Shown: positions 35,911 through 48,500 of the stretch, in pieces | Layout of the letters: every line of letters starts with the position of its first letter | Numbering within the stretch: the stretch's first letter is position 1 | Assembly (NCBI GenBank): GCA_008828725.1 | Contig: MEHQ01003769.1 | Location: forward strand, 35,281-99,280 | DNA from: Saccharina japonica | Taxonomy: Eukaryota; Sar; Phaeophyceae; Laminariales; Laminariaceae | DNA: 64,000 bases | Reading direction: 5' to 3' | Position numbers and translations under genes: made by a program | Notes under the pieces: model-generated | The model's database searches: none | Told to the model about the DNA's origin: nothing | Seen by the model: only the letters and a program-made list of their open reading frames with translations

Positions 35911-36860
35911 ATGATTATGAAAACGCCAACTACAAATACAAATCCATTTTTATATGATTTGCCTTCCGACAATCACATTTCATGGGCTCGAAACCTCATT
36001 CCCACCCTCAATCAGTATGTACGAAATACTTCGTGAGTCATTTACCACACAACGAGCAGGGTGGCCCAAAAACATAATCGTGGACCAAAACAACACGTTT
36101 TTTTTTTCATACTTGGTATTTTCGGCTATTTTTAATAGGGGGGGGGGGTACCAGGCAACCATCCCCTCCCCGAAAAAATCACGAATAAATCATGTACAAA
36201 ACTGATCGTACACTGAATCCTATTCGTAGACCAAACAAACCAGTACATAGAGTCGTCGTCCACCAACATCGCAGGTATATACCTCGCGCTTTTTTAGCCG
36301 CTTTCCCTAAAAGGTGACTCCTCGTACCACAGTAGGTTTTCCGTGGTCGGCACTGCGTACAGTAGCAAAACCCAAACCACGACCAACGATATTTATTAGG
36401 GGCACTTTGTGACTTGATATTCTGACCCCGATTACACATTGTAGTAGTGCCATGTTGTGCTTGGCCTTGGTTCTTGACCCCGATTATATCCCCCGACTCT
36501 CGCGATTCTTGCGAGTTTTTATTCATGATGGCCCCACATTCTTCAAGACGCTTCTTGACTCCCGAAATATAAGCACATTTTGTAGATTAACATTCAATAA
36601 AAAAGTTGCTTATGTTTCGGGACAGAATGGTACTTGCCCGAAGTTCGCGAAGTTATGATTTCTGCCCCGATTATTTACCCCGGCGAGGATTGTTTGTAAA
36701 GCGACAGTCGTAGTGGCGTTTTGCTTAAAGCGTCAGCTATGAAATCGACCAACTTTGTCGACTCTGCCTCTCGCGCCCGCCTCTCCTTGTCATATGCATC
36801 GATGCCGCCCCACCACCCGCAGGACGCTCTAAATTGCCAGTTGCGTCGCACGCATGTATG

Positions 36861-37113
36861 GACGCGTGCTACGGTAGAGGTAGCACTTTTTTAGCTTAAT
36901 CGTTTTCTGAACGATCGGGCTCCTTAACCCAAATTGGTCGGACTTTCATTTTTGTGACGAATCATGTTTCAGAGTATACTTCGGTCGTGAGGCTTCTCAT
37001 CCGCCAGCAGTTTTATATTCCTCCAAAATCATTTTTTCGGTGAGGTATGACGCTCCTTAAGTGAGGAGCTCAGAAAAAAACATGGTGCGCCTCCATCGTA
37101 CGTAGCATGCTTC
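36861..37113. repeat. M3 MITE copy
   Basis: Left end GACGCGTGCTACGGTAGAGG. Inside, GGGCTCCTTAACCCAAATT and GTGAGGAGCTC. The right end CTCCATCGTACGTAGCATGC is disturbed by a four-base insertion. Confidence 0.7.
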
Positions 37114-37396
37114 TATGCCGCTGGTTTTCCACGTTGTTGCTCAAGGAGGATAAAGGAAGCACAACAAGGACAGGGCAGAGGTGGAGGCTGTTTGGTGGTG
37201 TTCTGCTAATTTCAGGAGGCAAGAATGTCCTGCCTCGTGCCTATTGTCTGGTTCCTGTTACCCACGAAACCCTGAAGATTTCTCGCTGAATCTGAGCAAC
37301 TGAGTGAGTCCCAAGTGCTTGCTCTGCCGCTGCTGCTGCTGCTGCTGCTGTTGTGTGCTGTACGTTTTGTGTTTTCTGCATAAATCAGCTCTAAGG

Positions 37397-37480
37397 TCCG
37401 GCCGCCCTGGTGGTCTAGGGGTTAGCCTCGAAAACTACTGAGTGAGGTCGAAGCGGTCGGGGTTTCGAACCTTTGGCCGG
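37397..37480 (+). repeat. tRNA-like SINE head
   Basis: GGCCGCCCTGGTGGTCTAGG carries an A-box-like block, and GGGGTTTCGAACC a B-box. Stems do not close into a normal cloverleaf, and the sequence resembles the heads at 27220-27290 and 48000-48080. It leads directly into the R7 repeats. Confidence 0.6.
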
Positions 37481-38160
37481 GTATGTAGTACCCTGTGGCC
37501 GGTAATATAGTTACCCTTTTGGTATCTGGTACGAAATACCAAACGTAGCTTATAGTACCGGCCAGATTGGTACCTCGGACAGACCATCTGCAGATCATCT
37601 ACAGATCGTCGATTCCCACCTCATGATGATAGGTCTTTCACGGCAGATCTATTTCCGATACCGTATGATCTACTCTAGCTCGTGCTGCCAGGTGGGACCC
37701 ATATAACGTGCATGATCAGTACCCTGTGGCCGGTAATATAGTACCCTTTTGGTATCTGGTATGAAATACAAACGTACCTTATAGTATGGGCCAGATTGGT
37801 AACTCGGACAGATCATCTACAGATCATCGATTCCCACCCCATCTATGATCTAGGTCTTTCACGGCAGATATGTTCCCGATACCGTATGATCTAGCTCGTT
37901 TTGCCCGTTGGGATCCGTATAGTCTGCATGCTCATCCATGATCTAGGTATTTCACTGCAGATCTGTTCCCGATACCGTAGTATGATCTAGCTCGTTCTGC
38001 CGGGTGGGATCCGTACAATCTGCATTATGCTCTAGCACACGTTTCCTGGGTCGAGTCTGTACGACAACAGTTCACAGATCCTGCAAAGCCTGTCACAACG
38101 ACAGGCGAGGGACTCGATGATCTGTGTACATAGATCATGATCTGTCCGTGTCTTCTCATG
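37481..38160 (+). repeat. R7 tandem array, about 230-bp unit
   Basis: Two long units (37489-37712 and 37719-37940) and a partial third share CCCTGTGGCCGGTAATATAG, TTTGGTATCTGGTA, TTTCACGGCAGAT and CCGATACCGTATGATCTA. The unit is rich in GATC words. The array may be the body of the SINE-like element at 37397. Confidence 0.75.
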
Positions 38161-38163
38161 GTA

Positions 38164-38456
38164 AGACCCGTGCTACGACAAAGGTACGTAGCACTTTTTG
38201 GCCGAAATTGTTTCTGAGTGACCTAGTAAAGGCTCCTTAACCCAAATTCGTCGGAATTGTTCATTTTTTTTTGTGTCGCCATATTTTTCGGTTGTCTCCT
38301 TAGGCCGTGGGGTTATTCATCGGGTAGCGCTTCTGTTTTCCTCCAAAATCAGTTTTCGGGTGGCGTATATAGAGCTTATCGCGTCACCGTCCTCAGAAAA
38401 AAACAAAAAACAGAAAATGTCCTGTATGCAGGTGCACCTCTATCGTAGCGTGCGTC
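38164..38456. repeat. M3 MITE copy
   Basis: Left end GACCCGTGCTACGACAAAGG, right end CTCTATCGTAGCGTGCGTC. Internal GGCTCCTTAACCCAAATTCG. Confidence 0.7.
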
Positions 38457-39504
38457 TTCATCGCCCGGGGTGGTATCTCTACTGCAGCCGTGTTGCTTCA
38501 GTCCGGGTCTTATCACCCGGGGCGGTGTTTCTACTGCAGCAGTTGTTGCTTCAGTCCGGACCTCCACGGCTCTCCTCGGGATCGGGTTCCTCGATTTTTC
38601 TATTCCAGCGAGGAGACTCGCTCCGTAAACATGCTTTCCTGCCCCAACAGGAGACAATAGGCTGAAAAAATCACGTCGCTGCTGTAACCCCAAGTCGTTT
38701 ATCGCCGAAAAGTGGGACAAGTGATTAAAGGGATAAAAGAGGGCAAGCTCCCGAGGAGGCACGGCGATTTATTCGCGCAATTTATTGGTTTTCTTCGCCT
38801 GTCGCGAATAACGCCGCCTGGTGGGGTTCCATGATTCTGGCATGGTAACCTTATATAAGGGTCGCTCTGTAAACATGCTTCCGTCCTAAACTCCTCCCGG
38901 GCTTGTAGGAAGTTAAGAGAAGTGTTCTCACGAACAGTTATATACAAGGTTTTTGGCGTTAATTGCTTGTTTTTCGAAAAAAAATACAAATAAAAGCTCG
39001 TTTGTTTTGAAATGGAAGTGCGGGGCTGAGGCTCGCTCAGGCTTCGTTAGCACCCCCCCCCCTCTTCTATAAATGTCTTCCAGACCAGGAGATACATGGG
39101 AGTAATACGTGTGCAGGCAAGTAATGTGCCTCTCAGAAACATATAATGCATTTACCTCCTTGCACCTCCATATCCTACTCCCTAATCGGAAACAATTCCG
39201 TTCAAAGGTATTCCATGAAAAATTCTGTTTCGAGCCAGAAACAGTACGTACCGCTCAACGGAACTCCACGAAATTAGGGCTTGTAAACAAAACCAACCCT
39301 CAAGCCAGTACGCTTTTGTCCAGCGGAGCTCCACGATTTTTTTTCGCTGTGCAAGCTTCAACTCCGAAACAATACAGTTCTAAGGGTAGCTTCAACTCCG
39401 CATCAATATCGCTCTTACGTACGTTAAGTCTGACTCCGAAACTTTACGTACAGTTCTACTGTACTCGTACGGAACTGTCACCAATTAATTACTCAGTCGG
39501 GTGA

Positions 39505-42500
39505 TCATTTCAGGCCCTTGACTTGCGAGTACGAAATGATGTTGGGCATCTCGTCTGGCATGTAGTTGCTGCCTTTCCTCGCGAGCGTTCTCTTGCCGAC
39601 CCCCGCGGGTAGCTGTATCGTTTCTCCAGCGGAACCGACCGATGTTCGCCCTTGCCCCTGCGGACGACGGAGTTCCATTCCAGGCAAGAAAGGCGGAAAG
39701 GGGTGAGGGAAAGGGGAGGAGGCGGAGGGGGGGGGTGAGAGGAGGAGGTCTGGTTTCGGGCGGGGGCGGTGGAGGAAGGAGGTGTGGGGTTTGGGGGGAG
39801 TGGTCAAGGAGGGGGGCGGGGATGGGGAGGGGGGGCGGCGCTCATGTCGTATATGGCCGTAGTGGTGTGACCATAGACCTTCGCATCCATGCAACACCGG
39901 GACCGAGCACGGAAGGTTTTCACGGACCCGGCAGACATCGATTGCTCGCACCAAGCGCGAAGCGGAACGTGAGGTGTTGGGCGAGTCGCATCGAGGCTGA
40001 GCTTCATCCTACTGTAGTACGAGCCGCTTGTGAGGCGGACATTTTTTGCATATGGATGGCAGCGTTGGATGTGTTGGAGTGGAGGGTGGGGTGTGTGGAA
40101 GGGAGGGGCAGGTAAGGGGGTCAGGAGGAGGAGGGGAAGGCGGAAGGAGCAGGGAGGAGACGGGGAGGGAGAGGGGCGGGCGACGAAGGGGAAGGAAGGT
40201 CGGAAGGGGGATGGAGGGGGAATGTTTTGCCTCGCTGACACCACAGATGCGAAAAAAGAAACCACTTCGAAAGGCAAACATACGAGCGCATCGAAGCTCA
40301 ACGCCGCTACGGCTAGTACTACCGATACAGCAACCGCTACCCGTAAGTTTCTGCTTCCGTTACCGGTACCGCTACCTCTCCTGTAACCGTTACTGCTACC
40401 GCTACCGCTACCACTAGCGTTCTCATCGCCCCTACTCACACGACCACCGCCACCGTACATAACAAACCCCACTACAACCCTCCCTCCCTCCCCGAAAACA
40501 AACAAACAAAAACCCACCTGCGGGTGAAACCTCTCGACGTGGTTGACCAGGGTAACAGCGTTTCCAAACATCGCTCCACACTGAGGACACTTTTCCCTCC
40601 CCGCCGCCGCCCCCCCTCCTGCTCCTCCTCCTCCTCCTCCTGCTGCTGCTCCAGATGACCCTCTCCCTTTGCTACTCCCCGGGCGCGATGTAACTCGGGA
40701 AGGGCTGCTAGCTCCGTCCCCCGCTAGCACGTTAGCGCGGGGGGAGAACATGGGAGAGGCTGGAGATTGTGATGCCTGGGTGGCGGTGGTGGTGGTGGTG
40801 GTGGTGATGATGGTGGTGGTGATGGTGGTGGTCGGTGGTAGTAACGACAAATCACGGGTCGCGGGACGGAGGGAGGGCAGAGGAGGGGGGCGAGGATGGG
40901 AGTTGTGTACGTTGAAAAGTGAGGGGGGGTAGAAACGTAGGGTACGTTGTGCATCGCTTGCGGAGTGGTGTTTGGTAAAATAAATGTTGTTGGGGGTCAG
41001 GAGAGGAGAGAGCAGAGGGGGGGGGGGGGTTTTGTTGGGGTTTTAAAAAAAATAAAAGGGCGGGGGGGGGGGGGAAAGAGGGGGGGGGGGGGGGGGGTTA
41101 TGTTGGTGTCTTAAAGAAAAGAATACGTGGCTACGGGAGAGGAGGAAAGTACAGTGGGAGGATAGGAGATCTACAGTAGTTGAGGAAGCCGAAGCACAAA
41201 AGCTATCAGACATTTAATGCCCTGACACTGATATACACTGCTGTATACTCTGCTGTAAATACGCCGAGGGAAATCAAATATCAAAAGTACGGATTCCATA
41301 GTTGTTTTACATTCAAAAGTGGTTTTTCGACAGGTGTTTCCCTCCGTCTTATGTACAGAAGCGTCTGCGGATCGAGTTATGTTTTTAATCAGGAGGCTCC
41401 CATCTACAGCAGGAGTTGTATCCCTTATTGCGTTTCGCGTTTGATGCAGTGATACCGGTAACGGTAGCGGTAACGGTAACGGTAACGGTAACGGTAACGG
41501 TAACGGTAACGGTAACGGTAACGGTAACGGTAACGGTAACGGTAACGGTAACGGTAGCGGTAACGGTAGCGGTAACGGTAACGGAAACGAGTGCGGTAAC
41601 CCACACGGTAGCGGTAACCACAACAGAACAGCAACCAGCAACGGCGACGGCAACAACAACAGATAACGGTAACCTAAACAGTAACAGGCAAACGACAGAT
41701 ATGCTCTCTCACCATGGGAGATCCAGTAATGATCATCATCATGGCTTGCTTCTCCGGGTCGGAGTCTAGCCAACAGCGGCAGGTCATGGTGCAAGCCATG
41801 ATCATCATCGCGGAGTTGGAGACGAAGACGAGGAAGATCATCGACACCGCTGCCACGTGGTAGCTACGGCCGAAAGCAGAGAGTTAAGAGGTTTGGTTCA
41901 GGTGCCAGGTACATATAATACATGGTCCGACAAAGTGAAGCGGAAGGGGAGGAAATATTTGGGTTAGGTATTTGGCTGCACTAATGGCGGCGGCAGGGAT
42001 AAGATGAGGGGGGCAGGGTTAGGGTCAGTGAGATGGCGGTGAGGAGAAGGGGGTGCGGGGGGCGGGGTGTACTCATGTCCGGCATGGCCGTAGTCGTACT
42101 ACCATAGACCCTTGCATCCCTACATCTTCGTAGAGCGGGGCGGGGAGTAAAGCACCACAGCCACATGGCAGCTTCGGCAAAGTGGAGGTTATTAAGTGGG
42201 GGGGGGGGGGCGGAGGTGGGATCAGCGGCATGGGGTTGAAGGGAAGGGGCTGGAGAGCGGGGAGGCAGGGGTGGAATGGCGGATGTCGATATTTCAGGTG
42301 GCATATTCTGGATATGATAAAAGAATATCGGCCAACGACACGAGAGTAAATGGAAACAACAGAAACGACAGCAGCAACAACACAACAACAATTCCAACCC
42401 CAACAACGACCTCGACTACAACAAGGGGGCATGTTCTGGACCTGATGAGAGAATGACAGCCAACGACAACAGTGTAAATGGCAACAACAGAAGCGACAGC

Positions 42501-45500
42501 AACAACAACAACAACCCCAACCCCAACCCCAACAACGACCTCGACTACAACAACCACAGCAGCAACAACCACAACAGCAATACTCGTAGCAATAGCAATA
42601 CCCGTAGCATTTTCCCGATCTGCTGTTAACACCACACGCGTTTACCCAACGACCAATCCCAGTAGCCATACAGGCGTATCCGAAACCATAAAATATACCG
42701 GTACCGGGTACCGGGTAACAGGTACCAGATTACGCGAACGGCGTCGCCACAGTAGTATTGGGCAGTAGCTCCTCGGTCGGTAAGCCCCATCAGGCGGGTC
42801 ATGTCGAGCCCAAAACGCACCCTCTCTCTGCCGTGTAACGTTGCGAGGGGCTGTACACTACGGATATCGGGAGAGACAGTCGCAGTGCAGGGGCTAAAAC
42901 AAAGGGCTACGACGTACAAGTAAATGAACGGCAATTTTGCTCTAACCTACGGTATCAGACGGGTGATACTACTACAGTATACAGTAGTAAGAATTTCCGC
43001 GAGCCGACTCTCTCCAGAACGAGGGATGTTAGGTGCATCCAACGGAAATGGGCGACTATGGGAAGAGATCTTAGCGAAATATTTCCATATAGATGCATCG
43101 CTCCCTCGGCGGTTACACTCTCCCCGTGGCGGAGAGAATCCGCTCCGAAATTTCGTCCGATGTGTGTGCTGTGTGTGTGTGCTTTCTGGCGCGATATACG
43201 GTAGGCGGGATTGCTTGATGTTGTATGTACTGCTTGTAGTTCGAGCGAAAAGTAGGGCGCCATTCGTTATCGGTCATGGACGACTGTTTTTTGTCTGCGC
43301 CTACTACTGTTTGTAATCTTCTAATAGCATACCTTGGGTTGTCGCAATACTCTTCCACGTCGTCGCTGATGCAGCAGTCGTCCACGAACTGCGTGCATAG
43401 GTTCGACACCTGGGGGAGGGGTGGGTGCCGCCGCGTGCGTTTCAAGGGAGGGGTAGGGCTCTTATTATGTTCAGGTCCCCTGTCTCGTCCACCCGCGTAG
43501 TGTATGTTGGATGACATATCGAAAAAAAAAAGATACATCGAAATATCGAGCTTTCGATAAATAATATCGTATTATCGAACTTCCGATATATCGTGTATAT
43601 CGAACATGTTTTCCCTTCCACCCCCTGGCATCCCCGCGTTTTCTACGCAGGAGAGATACTGAAAAGCGAACTTCGGCGCTATCAAATATCGAATTCGTAT
43701 CGATCAGTTTGTTTGTTTATCGCTATCATATCGAAAAATCGATTAGATACCCAATATCCGATATCCGAGATCCGATATCTGACACTATCCCCGTGCCTTA
43801 ACCCATTAAGAACTGAAATAAAGTATCCCACACTAATTCCAAGTATTTCGTCCCTAAATACGTGGAACCAGTTCTTAAGGGGTTAGTGAGGCACGACAAT
43901 GACCGCACCGTGAAACGGAGCAGCGTCTCTGGTCACGCCGCTGGGCGTGGCCCCCTATATATATACCCCGACGGCCATCAATTATGGTGGAACCGATCAA
44001 AACCGAGATCGTGCGAGCTGTCTCTTTTTAGACCGCCCTGCCAGTACTATACGGTACTCACTTCGGCTGTGGTCCCTCCCTCACGCTCCCCGTCCGTCCT
44101 TTTTATTTGTCTCCCTCCGTCAATAAAATCATAACAAACAAGTATATATATGTATGTATTAGCGGTACGGCCACGGCTCCGCCCGTGGCGCTAGCCATAG
44201 GTTTTATGTAAGTTTATGACGTGCTCGCGGGGAAAGCAAGTCACTCACGCCTCCACACCCTCAGCAGGAGCCCGAGGCCAGCATAGGTGTAACACCCGGC
44301 TCGGTGGGTGGGCCCAGATCAATAACAGAGAGAGAAACAGAGGTGTCATTTTATGCGTCGTAGTTGGCGACGTTCCCAATAGCGGTTACATGTTGCGGGT
44401 AATGTACATAGTACTCGTATATATATACATTTGTCTCCATGTTGATTGTCCCACCTCACAGTTATCCTCGAGGAGAGAGCAGCAGCCGGCGATGTAGTTG
44501 ATGTCCACCATCACCACAGCGAAGGCTCCCAGGCACGTAAAAGCTCCCACCACGGAGGTCAGTAGCGTCTCCGCTGCGCCTCGCTTGTCAACCTATACCA
44601 CAAAAACGTTAAGTTGTTTGAAAACAGAAAGAGGCGGCGGGGGGGCGTACTCATTTGTTGCTTGTCTTAGTCATTTTGCCATTGACCACGCATCCCTTTC
44701 GAGACGGAGAACCGTTCCTCCTGCTCCTAATACAGACACCTCCAACGTGTCGGCGCTCATTTAGTTGTTTTCATATATTACTCGTACAAATAAAGTTTTT
44801 GCTAACCCTATCCCGGCGGGGGGGGGTGGCACTCATGTCACGAATGGCCGTAGTCGTACGAACATACGACCCTCGCATCCCTACAATGCCGGGGGACGGA
44901 GCACGTCGGTTTTATACCGACTAGGCAGGCATTACCTGTACCAAGCGCGTAGCGAGCCGGGAGGTGTTGGGGCGAGTCACGTGAGGGGTGAGCTGCATTT
45001 TACGAAGAACCGCTTGCGAGGCGGACCTTATTGCATATGGATGGTAGCGTCGAACTAATTGTTTTTTTTTCTGGTAGGAGTGGTGTGTATATATACACCG
45101 TCTTAAAGCTGCTCGCATCAAAAACTTCTTACAGGTGCGGCGAGAGAAGAACGGCTAGGGACGTGTGAAGTGGACCTGGGGTGTATAGTTGCACCGCGAT
45201 CAGCTGCTCTCGTATATCGCGTCCCTTTTCACGCCAAAAATGAACGAATCCTCAATTTTGTTCTCGCCCTTTAGCTGAATTAACTATTACGGAGGACCAT
45301 AGTAAACAGGACCAAATATTGTTAGTAAAAATAGGTAAATATATAGGTTTTTGTGTATACCATAGGTCCTATTTACTATGCTCCCCCGTAATAATTATCC
45401 AACAAAATACACAAAATGATCAAAATCCGCCCCTCTTTCGCAAAATTAATGAATTTACTCTACATCCACCCTTCTATAGACTAACTACGAATACGAGTAC

Positions 45501-48500
45501 ATGGTATTTATTTGTGACTGGCGTCAGCTTACGTGGGTTGGCAGTCGTATATAGCCCAAGTTATTTCCTAGTTAAAGTCCATCCACTCCTTTCCCCGGTA
45601 GTTACCGGCATTGCCTTTCGGGTAGAACACCCGATGCAATAAATACCTCGGGGATGCTTCGTTATACCCCCAGGTACAATTTAGCATCACACCGGTAACT
45701 AGTATTAGGGATTACAACGACTCCCTCCGCCCCAATGGCGGGGCTTCCATGCCTTATCGTGTTACCTCGGGCGCGGAACCCATTAATATTACCCGGGGGG
45801 AAATAGTAATTTGGACAAACAAAATACCACTCTGTCTCTAAATATAAGCACTTTTTGTATACGAACATAATCTTAAAACGGTGCTAATATTTCGGAACAG
45901 AGTGGTATGTCTTAACTAGGGGGGCCGTCTGGTTTTGGGACCCATATTTTATTGGGGTTACTATGGCCCCCCGTGGCATGTATCATCGCGGGGGGAGATA
46001 CAAATCAGAACCAGGTCGTCGTTGTTGTTGTCACATTGACTGGTCGCGAAAAAAGAGAGTCTGTGGTCACAGGACGGGCTCCAAAAACACACTGGGGTGG
46101 AAGAATACTCAGGGAATAATAATACACAAAATACCAAGTACAGCAGTACGGCGCAGTATCATACGATATACATCCTAACTGGTGTGGCACATCGTACACG
46201 TCAACAAACGGAAAATGAAATCAATGCACAGGGAACAGGAAAAAAAAAGGAAAGAGAAAGAGAAAAAGGAGAAAGGAACAAAAAAGGAACAAAAAAGGGG
46301 GAACAAAAAAAGGAAGGAAAAAAAAGGAAGGAAAAAAAGGAAAGAAGAAAAAAGAAAAAGGTGTGGTTGTGCTAAACAATGAGGGGTACTCGTTTTGTTT
46401 TTGGTCCAACGTGGCCTCTTATCACTATAGCCCACCCGGAACAGCCAATCCACACTAACTCAACGTCACGAGTTAACATATTATTACTGTATACCTGCTT
46501 GTAGATGCGGCGAGCAAAGAATGGCTGCGTGAACCAGATGACCAGGCCGATGACGAGGGCGCTGTGGAGTATGGAGGCGTTTGCGCTGTCCACCTCGCCT
46601 GTCGGACAGTTCGTCTGGTACAGCGGGCTGTCCTGTGTGGTCAATCTCCTATTGTTCTGCGAAGGATGGTGGGGGGGGGGGGGGAGGCAGGAATCGACTA
46701 TTACAGGGGGGCATAGTAAACACTAGTAAATAGAACCTACGGTACACACCAAAACCTATATGTTTATATATTTTTACAAATTACATTTGGTCCTATTTAC
46801 TATGCCCTCCCCGCCGTAAATACGTGAACAATGTAGTTCCCCGTTTCGACTCTGATGTGATTTTCAAACAATGCATTCCGCCCCTTAGATTAGAAGTCTG
46901 GTGTCACCAGTAAATGGGGGGTCATGTGCCTATCCGGGATGGCAAAAAAAACATAAGAGGGATCACAAAAAAGTCAGCACAACAGCCTGTGTGCTAGGTA
47001 CCTGGTACAAACTTGAGATGTCGTCGAAAACATACCACCACCAGCAGGAGATTTTGGTCTGTTTTGTTTTGTCCTTAATATGTTTTCAGACACTCTCGAT
47101 ATCGTCGCTCTTCTATGTGTCGACCGACACGGCCACGCAAATACTTCCACGAGCGGCACGAGCGCTCTTTGTTGCCCAGAATGTTGGGAGGTGTCGTCTC
47201 TGGCTCGTATTGGCAGTATGAGTGATGCTCCGTCACGGAAGGGATGCACGGTTCAATGGTCGAATGCCAAAGGCAAGCAACAAATGAAGTACAGCCCCCC
47301 TCCCCCCCCCCGTTCTTAGTAGGATGCAGCTCACCCTTCATGCGACTCGCCCAACACCTCACGGGCTTCGCGCTTGTGCTAGCAATGTCTGCCTGGCCGC
47401 TGAAAACCCGACGACGTGCTCCGTCCCGGCATTTTTGGAGATGCGAGGGTCCATGTTCATACGACTACGGTCATGTATGACATGAGTACCCCTCCCCCCC
47501 CTCCTCCCCTACTCCCCTCCACGACCTCTCGCGAAACAGAAAAATAACAAAAAAAAACACTCTTCTTGAGAATTACTCGTATTAGAAAATTAGTTCGCAC
47601 ACCCAATCACCCGCGGGTGATTCTGTCCAAGATCGGATTTCAAGCATTGCGGAGGACCATAGTGAATAGGACCAACTATTGTTCGTAAAAATCCGTAAAT
47701 ATATAGTTTTTGTGTTCACCATATATATATATTATTTTCCATCCCATTTATTATCTTCGCCCTTCCTTTATTTCTCCTCCCTAGTCGTAGCTCAGATCTG
47801 GGGTCACAAAGTAGGCTCCTTTCCCTCCTCCCCCACTACGTACGGTTCTTGCGTTACATTTTTATCGCGAGATGACTTCAGCTTTTTCTCCCCTAGTCGA
47901 CTCGCCTCGAAGCGTGCCTACCCACGCTACTATTAACAGGCGCTCTCAGCAGTTGGTTCCGGTTATTTTCATTCTGCAAATAAACTCAAAAGTCCGACCC
48001 ACGTGAGGTTCGAACTCCAGACATCAACTCTTAGAAGAGTTCGAGGTTACCACTATTATAGACCATCGGGGCGACCGACTCATGTATAGGTCCTCCTATT
48101 TATTTTGGCCCCCCGTAATAAATGAATACCGAAAAAGAGCCGTTTTTGAGTTCGCACAAGGGTGCGTTTTCAGCGCCCGTTTTCTCGGCAACGGTAAGGC
48201 TACTATTTTACCGAACATAATATATATTCGGTAGGCTCTCGAACAGATCGTTCCGAAAATGCCTTGTTCGGTATTGGAAACCCTTGCCGTTTTCAGGGGA
48301 AAACGATCGTTCAAAAACAAAAAAGGATCGCGCACCGCTGTCCGGACTCAACGCTCTCTGTACGGTACTCTAAAAGAAATTCGTTTATCGACCCCCATGT
48401 CGCCATGCGAATGTTTTTTTTGTTTTTTACGATGTCAAGGCAGTGGCTTGAACGACCTAGGAAGACCGGAACGAGAAACAAGCCGCCCCCCTTTTTTTTC

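Noticed and set aside
41425-41634. Proteins made of VT, RY or PL repeats around 41.4-41.8 kb
   Set aside because: They are translations of the GGTAAC array, open in every frame, and lie within an intron of the four-TM gene.
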